Part shown: piece by piece, positions 43,007 to 53,892 of the stretch
How positions within the stretch are numbered: the stretch's first letter is position 1
Layout of the letters: every line of letters begins with the position of its first letter
NCBI GenBank assembly: GCA_009746045.1
Contig: RPFO01000059.1
Location: 2,055,716-2,119,715, forward strand
Direction of reading: 5' to 3'
Length of the DNA: 64,000 nucleotides
Origin: Mesostigma viride
Lineage: Eukaryota > Streptophyta > Mesostigmatophyceae > Mesostigmatales > Mesostigmataceae
The notes under the pieces: model-generated
Database searches by the model: none
Told to the model about the DNA's origin: nothing
The model's input: only the letters and a program-made list of their open reading frames with translations
Program-made: the position numbers and the translations under genes

Positions 43007-46000
43007 CTAACGCAACTGGTGCGTCTTCTTGTATGCTTCTAGTAAGCGGGCGCACCCCGCTAACTCGGTAGCGGTGCGCCAGGAGTCCTCAGACTCGTGT
43101 TGTGCGAATCGCCATCGCACCCGATATTGTCGCTGGACCCCTCGTCCCCGTTTGACATCCCGGTGACCCACGATTGCGGCCACCTCGTCCTCCTGTTCCC
43201 CCGTATCAGGATTGAACTCCAGTGGGGCTGGGGGATTGACCCTACCCTGAATGGTGTTCTGGTGATACAACTTGAGCTGGTCACGGTGGAAACGGTTGGA
43301 CGTGAGGTTCCATGACACTGGAATGTCCACCTGGAACATGACGTCATCGAACTTGGTGAGGACCTTGTAGGGTCCCAGGAACATGGGTCGGAGCTTAGTC
43401 TTCAGCTCCTTCTCCACCTTGTGCGAAAATCGCCCGATCTGCGGGCCCTCAACCAGGACCCAATCGCCCACCTCGATGGACGGCGCCCTGGGATCCCGCT
43501 TGCCGGTTGTCCTCTCCAGATACCGCGCTGCCGCTGCGCGATAGCCCTGAACCGCGCTGTTATGCGCTTGGTGCATCCGCTGCAGCAACCGGTCGACCCC
43601 TTGCAGGGTATCCAGCTTGACCTGATCCTCTCCCAGCTCGTGGCTCCCAAGCAAGTCGAGCGGTGTGAGAGGGTGTCGGCCGGAGTTGAGGAAAAAGGGG
43701 GTGAACCCATGGGCGGCCTGGGGGGCATTGTTCAGGGAAAACTCCACCAAGCCCAGAAGTTCTTCCCAATTGCTGCCCACCGTGTCGGTGTAGTGTCGCA
43801 TGGTCTCTTGCACCGTGCGGTTCAACCGCTCCACCAGGTGCGACGACGAGCTGTGATAGGCCGTGCCCAGCGACACCTTGGTGCCCAGTTGCTCGAAGAA
43901 CTCCTGCCAGAATTTGGCCGTGAAGAGCTTGTCGCGGTCAGAGATGAACTGCCGGCTGAGCCCATGAAACCGAAAACGTGCGTCAGGTATATCTTGGCGC
44001 ACTCCTCCGCTGTGAGGTCGACCGGACACGGGGCCAGGTGACACATGCGCGTCAGGCGGTCCACAAACACCAAGACCATGCTGTTGCCGTTCTTCGTCTT
44101 CTTGAACGGGCCGATGAAGTCCATCATGATAGAATCCCAAGGACCCATAGGATCCGGCAGCGTCTTAGGGACGGCCTGAGAGCCCGTGTTCCTGGACTTC
44201 ATGATCTGACACGAGGGGCACTGGCGCACATACGTCTCGATATACTCCTTCATCCCTGGCCAGTAGAAGTGCTTACGTGCCCGGGGAAGGAGACGGTGGC
44301 TTCCCTGATGTCCGCCCAGGAGAGAATCATGGAGCTCGTGAAGCAAGGCAGCCCTACAGAGCTCAGGAACATACAGCCGCCATTCCTCCGGCTGGGGACT
44401 CACGAACAGTTTCCCCTCCTGGAACTTGCAAGGATAGGCCCCCATCTGCTGGGGATGTGCCCGGATGGCTTCAAGTGCTGCTTCCTCCGTGATTGTGAAA
44501 CGGCTGATCAGCATCTCCAAGTCCGACGTGACTGTGAACGCGTCCGCCGCCGGTTCTGCCGCATCCGTACCCGCCTGGTTGACGAATTCTGAGAAGACTG
44601 TGGGAGGGCCGAGCGGCTGAAGCTGAAAAATTCCCTGGGGCGGCACCACATGACTAAGGGGCACTCGCGCATGCGACCCCTCCCCCTCCCCGGGGGTGTC
44701 CACGTCCTCGTGGGCTCGTGGTGAACCGTCTCCTCCGGGAGGGGTGACAGGTCATCCATGGTGGTGTGCCCAAGATGAAACAAGTGGCGGGCCCGGGGGA
44801 CCGTGGTTCCACACCGTAGGCGGTCCCCGGGGCGGCCACTGGGACACAGGTGGTATGCAGCACGTCCATGTCCTCGTAGAACCAGTAGTCTGCCCGTCGC
44901 GAGAGAGCGTCGGGCACCACATTGTCCGCGCCCTTGACATATTGGATCTTGAACGGCGCGAACTGTGACAGGTACTCCATCCACCGCGCCTGGCGGGGCG
45001 TCAAGTTGGGCTGCACCAGGAGGTGGGTGAGCGGCCGGTGGTCCGTGTGGATCACCAGGCGATGGGGGTCGAGATCCCCCTGCTCACTGATGGCCACCGA
45101 AAACTGGGCCCCCAAGAGATGATGACGCCACGTGTGGCAGCTGTAGACGACTGCCAGGAGTTCCTGCTGATGCACTGGATAATTCCGCTCCGCCGGAATC
45201 ATCGTTCGTGAGATGTACTCGATGGGCTGAAGGCCCTTGCCGTGGTCCTGCAGGAGAACACCCCCGATGGCCACCTTGCTGGCGTCCGTAGCCACGACGA
45301 AAGGAAGGGCCGGGTCCGGCAGGATAAGGACTGGCGCTGTGGTGAGGTGGCGCTTGAGCGCCTCGAACGCCTGTTGGCACTGCTCAGCCCAAAGGAACGG
45401 AGTACCCTTTTTGAGAAGAGCATTGATCGGGGCGGCGATGGTGGCGAACCGCGGGATGAACCGGCGGTAGTAAGATGCCAATCCCAGGAAGCTGCGGACC
45501 CTTTCACGTCCGTAGGGACAGGCCATTGCTGGACAGACTCGATCTTCTCAGGGTCGGTCGCGATGCCGTCCGCGGACAGGGTATGACCTAGAAACGGCAC
45601 GCAGCGGCCGGCGCGCACCTTGGCCTTCCGCGCCGAAAGGTGCTCATCCTCCATGATCTGCAGCACGGCGTCCACATCCTCCAGGTGCTCCTCGAACGTC
45701 TTGGAGTACACCAGGATGTCGTCCAGATACGCCAGCGCGCACGTGCGCTTGTAGGTCCAGGGCGGGCGCGCTCCCTTCTGCGGGTCCGCCAGGTCCTGAG
45801 AGACCTGCGGCAGGTGGGCTGTACCCATCACCGGACGGAGGATGTCATTCATCAGCATCTGGAAGGACGCGGCGAGTTACACAGCCCCATTGCCGCCACC
45901 CGAAACTGATAGTGACCGAAGGGCGTAGCGAACGCGGTCTTGTGGCAGTCTTCTGGCGCGATGCGCAGCTGCCAAAACCCGTCCGCACAGTCGATGACGG

Positions 46001-47324
46001 TGAAACACGTCGCCCCCTGGACACGGTTGAAGATGTCGTCGATCCGCGGTAGAGGATACCGGGACTTGACGGTGATGGCGTTCAGCTTCCGGTAGTCAGT
46101 CACCAGACGCCACTTGCCTCCTGGCTTGGGAACGAGCAGCACGCCCGCTGAGAAGGGGCTGTTGCTGGGTTCAATGAGCCCAGCGTCGAGTAGTGAAATG
46201 AGGATCTTCTTGAGCTCCACCAGCTCGACTGGGCCCATGCGGTACATGGGAGACACAGTAGGCCCGGAACCCTCATGGAGCTGGACACGATGTAACACCG
46301 ATCGATTGGGAGGGAACTGGGGGTGCGATCGCGAAGAGGGCAGTGCGCTTCTCCAGGACGGCATTGAACCGCGCCAGCTCGTCCGGTGTGAACCCAGCAC
46401 CAATCTCGTTAAGCAGAGCCTGAGTGCTGTCCAGGTCTATGCGATACATCGCGTACTCCTTGCCCTTCCGGAGCTGGCGCGCCAGCGTCTTGCTACTCAT
46501 CAGGATCTGGGACGCTGGTCGGGGCCCGTCCGCCGAGCGCTCGTGTGTAATGTTATGGACCTCCGCGGCCTGTGCCCTATACTCGCTGTCTGGGCACCAG
46601 AAGGAACCATCCGGAAACCAAACCACCCGCCGGCGCACACTGATGTCCACATCCTGCTTGTCCAGCCAGTCCACTCCAATGATGATGTCGGCAGCGCCCA
46701 ACGGCGCAATAGTCGCCACCAGGTCCACCGGCGTGCCCTGCAGTACACCCTTGATGTCTGCTAGGCCCGGCGATTGGTGTCGCCGACCGTCGAGTAGGTG
46801 ACATATACTGCCGTGGTGTGAGGTCGGGGTACCAGGCCCAGCCGACGCACCAGGGCCTCGTTGATGAAGGACGTGGAGGCGCCGGTGTCGACCAGGAACT
46901 TCACGTCCATGATCGTTTTCTCCTTCAAATACGGATCAAGGACGGTGGGAGGGACCAGTAACCCTCCGCTGAAAAGAAACAGATGCCGCGAATCTCCTTG
47001 AGATGCACGCGCCGCCGGTTGGGTGGACGCGTCTGCGGCCACGTTATTGACGTCTACCTCTACTCTAATTGACTCCGCGTCTGGGCTACCATCTGATTTT
47101 TCTACCCTATCCCCTACCCCGGGACCCAAGCCCATGGGCAGGGCTACTACTCCCGAGGAGCGGTGGGACGGGAGGCCGCCTCGCCCGACCACCCGCCCTC
47201 TTCCCCCCCTCCTCCTCTCGTCAGCCCCCTCCTCGTCGTCATACTCGTAGCCAGCCACTGCCTGCGTTTGGCCGGAAGAGGAGGACTGTCGCCGCGCCTC
47301 AATCTCGTTGACCGCGCGCAACAC
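43007..47324 (-). pseudogene. pol: E3 pol: protease, RT, RNase H, integrase, chromodomain
   Basis: In order on the minus strand: protease FLVDTGASTSFIN near 46895; RT with FTVIDCADGFWQLRIAPED and YLDDILVYS near 45710; RNase H ATDASKVAIGGVLLQD near 45290; integrase HDSLLGGHQG with CPSC, MMDFIGPF, FISDRDKLF and HLVERLNR; chromodomain DEVAAIVGHRDVKRGRG to the end at 43007. Pol enters in the -1 frame relative to gag across a 178-base overlap. The readable frame changes about six times, for example near 46745, 46300, 45855, 45500, 44680 and 43970. All catalytic contexts survive. The RT has the same extra block before YLDD as E1. Confidence 0.88.
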
Positions 47325-48292
47325 ACCCTTGGTAGAGCTGGTCGCGGGGGTCGCGGCTGCTGGTACTGCGTCGGGACCTGTCTGGCGTGCTGCAGGCGAG
47401 CCGCACGCTCACCCGCGTTGCGGGGTCGGTCCCGAGGGCCGGAGGAGTCGGGGCGGCTGCCGAAGGCCGGGCCGGAGAAACGAACGCTGGGTGTCCCTTC
47501 TCCTGCCCCGCGACCGGCGTTCTTGCCCCGGAGCTTGGGGCAGTCGCGCTTGAGGTGCCCCACCTCACTGCACATGAAGCAGCGCGCCTTGCTAGCATCG
47601 ATCGCGTTAACGCCAAGGTCAGTGTAGCCATCATCAGGGTCGTCGGGGTACTCCTCCTCCTCCTCGCCGGTGAGCTCCGTAGAGTACATCTGGTTCACCC
47701 GTCGCGGACCTGCAGTGGCTGACCTGAAGAAACGGCGCACCGAGGGTGCGCGCCCGCGAGACACCACGTCGGCCACCTGCAGAAGGTATCTCTGGATATT
47801 CAGGATGTCCCACTCCTTCCAGGGGACCTCAGCGTAGTGTTTGAATACCTCGTCCTGCAGCTCGGGGCTGAGCGCCTCGATGAATCTGATCTTGTACTCG
47901 TACCAGGTCATGTCGGTTAGATAAGCGGCGCTGGACTCAAACTTGGACAGAAACTCGCGATATGGGGTGGTCCCCTGGCGCAGCTTGCCGAAAGCGATCC
48001 GCTCGTGGAGCTCCGCGTCTGGGGGTATCAGCTTGCGGCGCACCCGGTCCATCAGCTCCTCCACGGTTTGCGGGTATGACTGGGATGCGATGCTCTCACA
48101 GTTCAGGATGCTCACCACCGAGGGGTCCATGCAGGTGTTAACCACATGTGGGATCAAATCGCAGGTGGCCAGTTCCCAGCTGTTGTGATTGCACCAAACG
48201 GTATACTGCTGTTGCCACATGCGTCCCCATTCGTCGACCTCTCGCGGTTTCATATCCGCGTGCAGCTTGGGTACATTCTTGAAGGTAGGCAT
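47147..48292 (-). CDS. gag: E3 gag (capsid and zinc knuckle)
   Basis: One open frame of 381 residues from the ATG at 48292 (MPTFKNVPKLHADMKPREVD). It contains the retrotransposon-gag core (VEELMDRVRRKLIPPDAELH, FGKLRQGTTPYREFLSKFES), an acidic linker and a CCHC knuckle, CFMCSEVGHLKRDC. The tail overlaps the -1 pol frame. It lines up with E1 gag throughout. It is the only major E3 gene without an internal frameshift. An upstream in-frame start is possible. Confidence 0.82.
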   Translation of the reverse strand: MPTFKNVPKLHADMKPREVDEWGRMWQQQYTVWCNHNSWELATCDLIPHVVNTCMDPSVVSILNCESIASQSYPQTVEELMDRVRRKLIPPDAELHERIAFGKLRQGTTPYREFLSKFESSAAYLTDMTWYEYKIRFIEALSPELQDEVFKHYAEVPWKEWDILNIQRYLLQVADVVSRGRAPSVRRFFRSATAGPRRVNQMYSTELTGEEEEEYPDDPDDGYTDLGVNAIDASKARCFMCSEVGHLKRDCPKLRGKNAGRGAGEGTPSVRFSGPAFGSRPDSSGPRDRPRNAGERAARLQHARQVPTQYQQPRPPRPALPRVCCARSTRLRRGDSPPLPAKRRQWLATSMTTRRGLTRGGGGEEGGWSGEAASRPTAPRE

Positions 48293-48317
48293 CGGTGGGG
48301 CCTTTACCGTGTTAAGC

Positions 48318-49054
48318 TTAGGCCCCCGACCTCTCTGTAGGAGATGGAGCCGAATGTTGGAGGCTGCGACCGCGGGAGAGATCCGGATCTGTCCGGTGTG
48401 CCGTGTGTCCGGCGCACCTGTACCGACGAGGGGTGTTCGTACCCCGGGTCATCCAGTGCCACCCTGCTGAAACTGAGGTTGCCAGCAGGCGCAGGCGAGG
48501 GGACCACGCTTCGGTCAAGCACCCGTGGGCGCTGCGGTTGAGGTGCCGGGCGCTGGGCTGGCGTGTGAGCCTCCTCGTCGCGGGTGGTGACACTGCTCCG
48601 GGTCTCCTCTGGGCTGGTCCGTGGTCTATGAGTACCAACGGGCGGGCCCTGCGTGACAGATCCCTCGTCCGCCTCGTTAGTCCCTCCAGGTCATCGAACT
48701 CGCCATCTGCCCCTGGGACCTCCCCTTCCTCGTCCGAATACCATAGCGCCGTGGGTAACAGGGACGTGCTGCCGAAGGACACTCTGCGTCTGCCCCGGTG
48801 TGGGGGACCCGGTGGATGTCCCTGGGGCCGCCCCCGACCTGCCCAAGGATGCGTTGGCCGCCCGGTGCCTGGCTGCTGCTGGCGGTAGTGCAGGGTATCT
48901 CCATTCTCGTCTCCCTGCTGCTCTGGATCCGGTGGTAGCCATTGTGGTCTCGTCTGGGGTTGGTGCTGCTGCATCCGGGGTTGCTGCTGTTGCCATTGCT
49001 GTTGTGGTGACCGTTGCTGCTGCTGGTGCTGCCTCTGCTGTTGCTGCTGCTGCG

Positions 49055-49115
<61 letters not shown>

Positions 49116-49128
49116 TTGCTGTTGCTGT

Positions 49129-49188
<60 letters not shown>

Positions 49189-49240
49189 GGTTGCTGCTGC
49201 TGCTGGTACTCTGGGAGCCTCTCTCGGTCGTTCCTGTCAT
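48318..49240 (-). other. Gln-rich open frame upstream of E3 gag
   Basis: A long (CAG)n/(CAA)n tract at about 49016-49205 reads as poly-Gln in the frame that continues to 48318 (QTRPQWLPPDPEQQG, then an acidic patch and Arg-rich sequence). No ATG precedes the Gln tract in that frame; the ATG at 49240 opens the Ser-reading frame instead. It could be an N-terminal extension of Gag reached by frameshift, or non-coding leader. Poly-Leu and poly-Ala frames on the plus strand are artefacts. Confidence 0.4.
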
Positions 49241-49264
49241 CTCCCTGCCTGGTTAACCCTTAGT

Positions 49265-49303
49265 CCGTTAACCCCCCGACCTGTCGGGGGGTTTGACTAA
49301 CGG
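49265..49303. other. Strong GC hairpin in the E3 leader
   Basis: CCGTTA, then CCCCCCGAC, loop CT, GTCGGGGGG, and finally TAACGG form a two-part stem with a small internal bulge. It lies just upstream of the Gln-rich frame. It might act as an RNA structure in the leader; its role is unknown. Confidence 0.6.
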
Positions 49304-50266
49304 TCGAGTTTCGCGCCGCGCCGAGAGCGCCGCGCCACTAGTGACGGATGTCAGTGGTCCGGTGGGTCCGGGAACACTTAGGGACGAAGGTGATGAATAG
49401 GTTTGGGGGTAATATTCGCCATAGCCTGGTAATTACAACGTGCATTGAGAATGTATCACGTGACTTTGGCGGGAAATTTTCGCTCGCGCGCGCGCGTAAT
49501 GAGATATGGCTGCCAACGTGCCGCTGTTACGAAATTTTTGCGTCTCACGGCTTGAAACGGTTCAGAATGTTGCTCAGAATGACGATGCATGATTTTCGTA
49601 GGTCAGGCACGGCCAGATTTATAGGGTTGGGAAAATACAGGTAGGAAAATATAGCTTTCCTGGTCGTCAGTTCCAGATGAGTCATAGCTTATCATAGGTC
49701 GATTTTCTCCCTATGGCCGGGCAATCTGCGCCAGCCCGGGCATCCAGTTTGGGTATGGGACGTCAGCTGCAGCGTTTGCTGAGAATGCGGACTAGTTTAG
49801 TAGCCATCTTTGCACGGAACATCGACCTGGTAGTCATGGCGGATCATGAAGTATGCGGCTATTGCGGCCTTTGAATGTAGAGCATCAGTATGTGTGAGAT
49901 ATGAGGGTCCCGGCCAGCGGAATCCGGGTAGGGCATGAACGAGCCAGGTAAGACAACGTATTTGCGAGTTGTTTGCAGCGGAATATGTATCCCATGCATT
50001 ATAAATGACGATTTTATCCATGCATATTTCAGCAAGTTCCATGCCTGTTGTAAAGAGTGGTATTAGCCCTGAAAGTGCCCAGTTTTGGGCATTTCTTTGG
50101 AGTATACCACTCCGTCAGTGCAGGTAGGCAACGTGTTTGTATTCCAGCACTTTTGGCAGCCTTTGATAGCTTGTTATAATGCATTATTGTGTTGCATGTC
50201 ATAGATAGCTGTTTACACGCGCGTAACCCACACACATGTATGAGCACGTTTTATAGGGGTAATGGG
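49304..50266 (-). other. E3 leader, no gene seen
   Basis: About 960 bases, more AT-rich than the E3 genes, with no convincing frame on either strand. Confidence 0.5.
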
Positions 50267-50833
50267 TTATCCGGGTGGTCTGACCCAAGGAAACCACCAT
50301 TGGACTATCCAACTAAGTTGTCCAATGTTGTTATTGAGATTCCCTGCCCTCCCTGGGAAGTTAGGGTGGGGTAGACTTTTCCTTGGGGAAAAAAGATCGT
50401 CTTTTGGCCAACTTTGACTGAAGCTATCATCCAAATGCTTTGATAAAGCCCAGGTATTATTGCATATTCTGAAAGCCCTTGAAGTGTAGATACTCCTAGC
50501 ATCTTGGTTGGGGGTATTTGGAGTTGTGGCCTGTGAGTTATGATTTTTTTCATTTTCAGGGGTATGAAAGTGCCAAAAATGGGTCAGCGGACTATGGGTT
50601 AAGGCGTCTATATTGTCCCCATCCGCTGGGGAGCTAGGTCTGGATCGTAGGGAGCCTTCCACAGGTCTCTCCATGACCTCACCTGTACCTGTCTCTACTT
50701 GTGGTGGTACCTCTAGCCCTTCTGTACCGTGCTCGTGGTTGTCTACCGGTTCTATCTCTCTATTATCTGGGTCTCTCTCCCTAAGCTCGTCTTCTGTCTC
50801 TCTGGCGTTCCTTGTTTGGTACCGTGTTGGCAT
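50267..50833 (-). CDS. Unrecognised small ORF in the E3 leader
   Basis: 188 codons from an ATG at 50833 (MPTRYQTRNARETEDELRER). The first 70 residues are charged and look protein-like; the rest is Asn/Pro/Ser-rich with lower-quality composition and may be read-through. I recognise no family. It lies 129 bases downstream of the RNase H1-N-like ORF on the same strand, so the two could belong to one transcript or be exons of one unit. Confidence 0.35.
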   Translation of the reverse strand: MPTRYQTRNARETEDELRERDPDNREIEPVDNHEHGTEGLEVPPQVETGTGEVMERPVEGSLRSRPSSPADGDNIDALTHSPLTHFWHFHTPENEKNHNSQATTPNTPNQDARSIYTSRAFRICNNTWALSKHLDDSFSQSWPKDDLFSPRKSLPHPNFPGRAGNLNNNIGQLSWIVQWWFPWVRPPG

Positions 50834-50962
50834 GGTGCTCGTACCGGGACCTTACACAGCAGGCATCACCTCCCCAGGAAGAAGAGAGAGAGAGAAAGAG
50901 CAACCACGTGCTATGGATCTATAGATATAGAATCTAGTATCACTTCCTAGTAATAGTATCCT

Positions 50963-51301
50963 CTACTGTTTGCTAGGGCCAATGGTCAGCTGAGAGAAGG
51001 TAACTGTAACTGCTGTCCCCTCCCCCTGGCTGCTGAGCGTGGGTGGCTTGGAGCATTCACGAGTGATGTGCATCCCCTCAGGCAATGGCATATGTTCCCT
51101 AACAAACCTATCTGCATCTGCAATGTTATCAAACCCTTTCCACTTAGCACTAGAGCCTTGGGACAATATCTTATCTTTTATGTGTTCCTCACAAGTCTTC
51201 CAGCTGTAGAATATAGCAGGTCTACCCTTATCCCCGTCGTGAGCTACTGCATAGTAAGGATATCCAGACTGTCCACCCTTGTTTATTTTACGTCGGGGCA
51301 T
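50963..51301 (-). CDS. RNase H1 N-terminal (hybrid-binding / viroplasmin-type) domain protein in E3 leader
   Basis: 112 codons from the ATG at 51301 (MPRRKINKGGQSGYPYYAVA). The pattern YYAVAHDGDKGRPAIFYSW, then a Cys-Glu helix, AKWKGFDNIADADRFV, follows the known domain: Y-AV--G---GIY--W, a helix, then K-F-----A--F. In RNase H1 this small domain binds RNA/DNA hybrids; the caulimovirus inclusion protein has a related domain. There is no catalytic RNase H part here; the element's own RNase H lies in pol. Location between primer site and gag suggests a role in nucleic-acid handling during reverse transcription, which is inference. It could also be a captured host fragment. Confidence 0.7.
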   Translation of the reverse strand: MPRRKINKGGQSGYPYYAVAHDGDKGRPAIFYSWKTCEEHIKDKILSQGSSAKWKGFDNIADADRFVREHMPLPEGMHITRECSKPPTLSSQGEGTAVTVTFSQLTIGPSKQ

Positions 51302-51330
51302 GTTACATCATAGTCTGGCAGCGGCTTGCA

Positions 51331-52018
51331 AGCAGGAGAGAAAGGGGAAACCCAGGCTACCTCTAATGCAGTGACCTTAAACAAACGAGGAGAGAGCACG
51401 GAGTGTAGTACAGCACACGCCCCCAGCCATCCGCGGCAAAGAGGCTATACAACGATTACACGGAGGTAAACACCGTCAACACAGTCGGCAACAGCCAGAC
51501 GGTATTCACCCCCACAACATGTAAAACAACGAATGGTTGTCGTCCGCAACTTCCATTCGAACCAACGACATTCACACCCTATAGAGGCACAACGTATAAC
51601 GAGAACCCCTACGCGTGCGAACCCGGAGAGGAAGCGAGCATGCCAGCTAGCCTTCCACAGGCATAGCTTGTATCCTATCTAGGGGACGCACCATAATCGA
51701 TGACGTTAAATCCTCCTGAGCTGGCCGCCACCCGGTGTCGTTGAAGGCAAGCCCTGGCCGCCACTAGGTGTCGTTGAAAGCAGGAGAGCTGAACGCTATC
51801 GTTTACAGCACCTCACCACAGGACTATTGCTAGCCCCGCCGAGTATCCCAGACTGGCCGCTTGCTGGCTAGGTCGTCGTTGAATCCCTTTACGGGCTGGC
51901 CGCCGACCAGTCAGCAGTCGTTGAATTCCGGAACCTCTACCTACGTCAAACTCAGCCTTGGTATCCTAATTGGCTCACTAACCCTCTCCGCGAGAGTTAG
52001 CTAACCTTTCCAGCACAT
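51331..52018 (-). repeat. E3 leader with four CTGGCCGC/GTCGTTGAA repeats
   Basis: Four imperfect copies of CTGGCCGCC, then 5-18 variable bases, then GTCGTTGAA, start at about 51719, 51749, 51853 and 51896 (plus-strand wording). They lie within 320 bases of the primer site. No ORF is seen. Packaging, dimerisation or regulatory use is speculative. Confidence 0.6.
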
Positions 52019-52033
52019 TTCCTCCGATAACCA
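52019..52033 (-). promoter_or_regulatory. E3 primer-binding site candidate
   Basis: On the minus strand TGGTTATCGGAGGAA starts one base inside the 5' LTR. TGG at this position fits pairing with the CCA end of a tRNA. Which tRNA is not known. Confidence 0.6.
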
Positions 52034-52581
52034 GTGTTACGTCCCGGCCCAGACTCACCTAGCCTGAGCTACGTAGCGAAAGACCCTTCTTGCCGGAATT
52101 AGGAATAATCCAAGATAGCCTAAAGTAGGTTGCGCTTCACGACGTGAGTCGTGAGATATCTGGCATCACGGCTTAATGCCAAGCTAATTAGTTCACACTT
52201 ATAATGGCTAGCAATACCAATTACAAATGGATAATGCCCCGGGCTCAATGTGTAGGCGTATTCGCACTTATCAATCATTAAACCAAGAGGACGAGACTCT
52301 CGTCCTCGGACCAATTTAACCTAGGTTGATTGCGGCGCAGATACATGCCAATTTCCCTGGACCAATCCAAGCCAAACATTCCACGTAGGATCCGGGCCGA
52401 CATCGACCCTCAACTACAGGATCCACGCCTAGTACTACGAATGGACTCAGAACTGACGCGGCGCCACCGCACCGGTTCCTAAAAGGGCAACCTAGGACCA
52501 AAATAACTAGTCCAATTCACACAAGAGTCAATGTCCATAAAACTTAGTACAACGGCCACAAGGCCTTAGCCCTTAAATGGT

Positions 52582-52636
52582 ACTGGTACCTATTTCTAGT
52601 TACCAGTTTTACTGGTAACTAGAAATAGGTACCAGT
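52582..52636. repeat. Perfect 26-bp palindromic hairpin with TTT loop
   Basis: ACTGGTACCTATTTCTAGTT plus ACCAGT (52582-52607) is repeated exactly as its reverse complement at 52611-52636, separated by TTT. Partial copies of one arm occur at about 54264-54290 and 54620-54648. Confidence 0.9.
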
Positions 52637-53845
52637 TTTAGAACCGAGCTGGCGCGAATGCCAGAAGTAGTATCCATGATATTATTAGATCTGCTGCTAG
52701 ATCTAGATGTGTACTACAGCTTGCAACCGGACATCACTATATTTGGACAAGTGTACAGGGAGGTATGAAGTACCAAAGTACAGGGGGTACCCAGTAAAAT
52801 GGGACGAAACGTGGATGTAAAATATTGACGTGTATGCAAATTCGAGGCTATGGCGGTGCAGAAAATTGATTGGTGTAGGAGCATCGATGCATGGATCCGT
52901 TCCAAATTTTGTAGGCATAATTTATACGTTATAAAAATGCTGTAGCCGCAGTCACGCAACATCTAATGATGCGCGCAGTTTTCTCGGGCTGGATTTTATT
53001 GCGGCAGGGCGCGTTTTTTGCCTGGGCGGTGATGATGGAGCTAGATCTTGTTATTTGACGTCGTATCATGGGGTGTTTCGCCACGAATAGTTTTTATATA
53101 TTGTGTTTCGCATATTCCATTAGCGCTCATGGGCCGGGAAAGTCGCGAGGCACCTTCTTGCCTCCGGCGTGCTAACTCCCGCAAGACCCATAATTTGCGG
53201 TTTCGACCTGGCGCAGTTTAGTATCCCAGCGTCGGCCATTGACAAGGTAAAGCTGTTCTATCGTTCGGTAAGTAATCTTGGACCTGTAATCAAAAATTTG
53301 ATAGGCTTAAAGTCACTATTTTACTACTCTATGGATTGGTCAATGGTGGTTGTTGCACACAACCACTGCGATCAGTTTTTCATCCGCTTTCTTCATGATT
53401 AGCCGTGTTTACACCAAATATACGAAAATAACGATTGATATAACATTTAGAAAAGTGGTTTATGGTATCACGATGGTTTTTACTGCCTAAGAACTTCAAG
53501 ACAGTTGGTATTCTGACCTGTTTTAGGTCGGCCTTTTTGCTTTGCTAGTATGGGAAGCCTGCGCCATTGTGCAGTCACTCCATGTAACAAGCATGGAAGC
53601 CCCAGTGCCTTGCTGGCATAAAATACAATGTCAGTGCATTGTCTCTATATTCTTTCACTTCGGCCATGCACGTGGAGGTCGTTTCTAATGTTTTGGATGC
53701 ATGTGTAACACAGCCCCTTGCACCCCCTTGCTACATGTGCACTTGGGCCTTGGCATAGTGTCATACTTACTATTAGCCCTTGCTAGCTACCATATGGTTT
53801 TATTTCTTCACACCAACATGAAATATAGTTGAAGCCGCACGTTAG

Positions 53846-53892
53846 TGATGATTTGAGCTTTACATGGCAACATGTAAAGCTCAAAGATCACC
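53846..53892. other. Precursor-like hairpin with GCAA loop
   Basis: TTTGAGCTTTACATG (53852-53866), loop GCAA, then the exact reverse complement at 53871-53885; the stem extends with mismatches on both sides to about 24 pairs. It lies inside the TTAG-flanked element. A small-RNA precursor or nested foldback are both possible. Confidence 0.5.

Noticed and set aside
48653-49300. Poly-Ala and poly-Leu ORFs on the plus strand
   Set aside because: Antisense readings of the CAG tract upstream of E3 gag.
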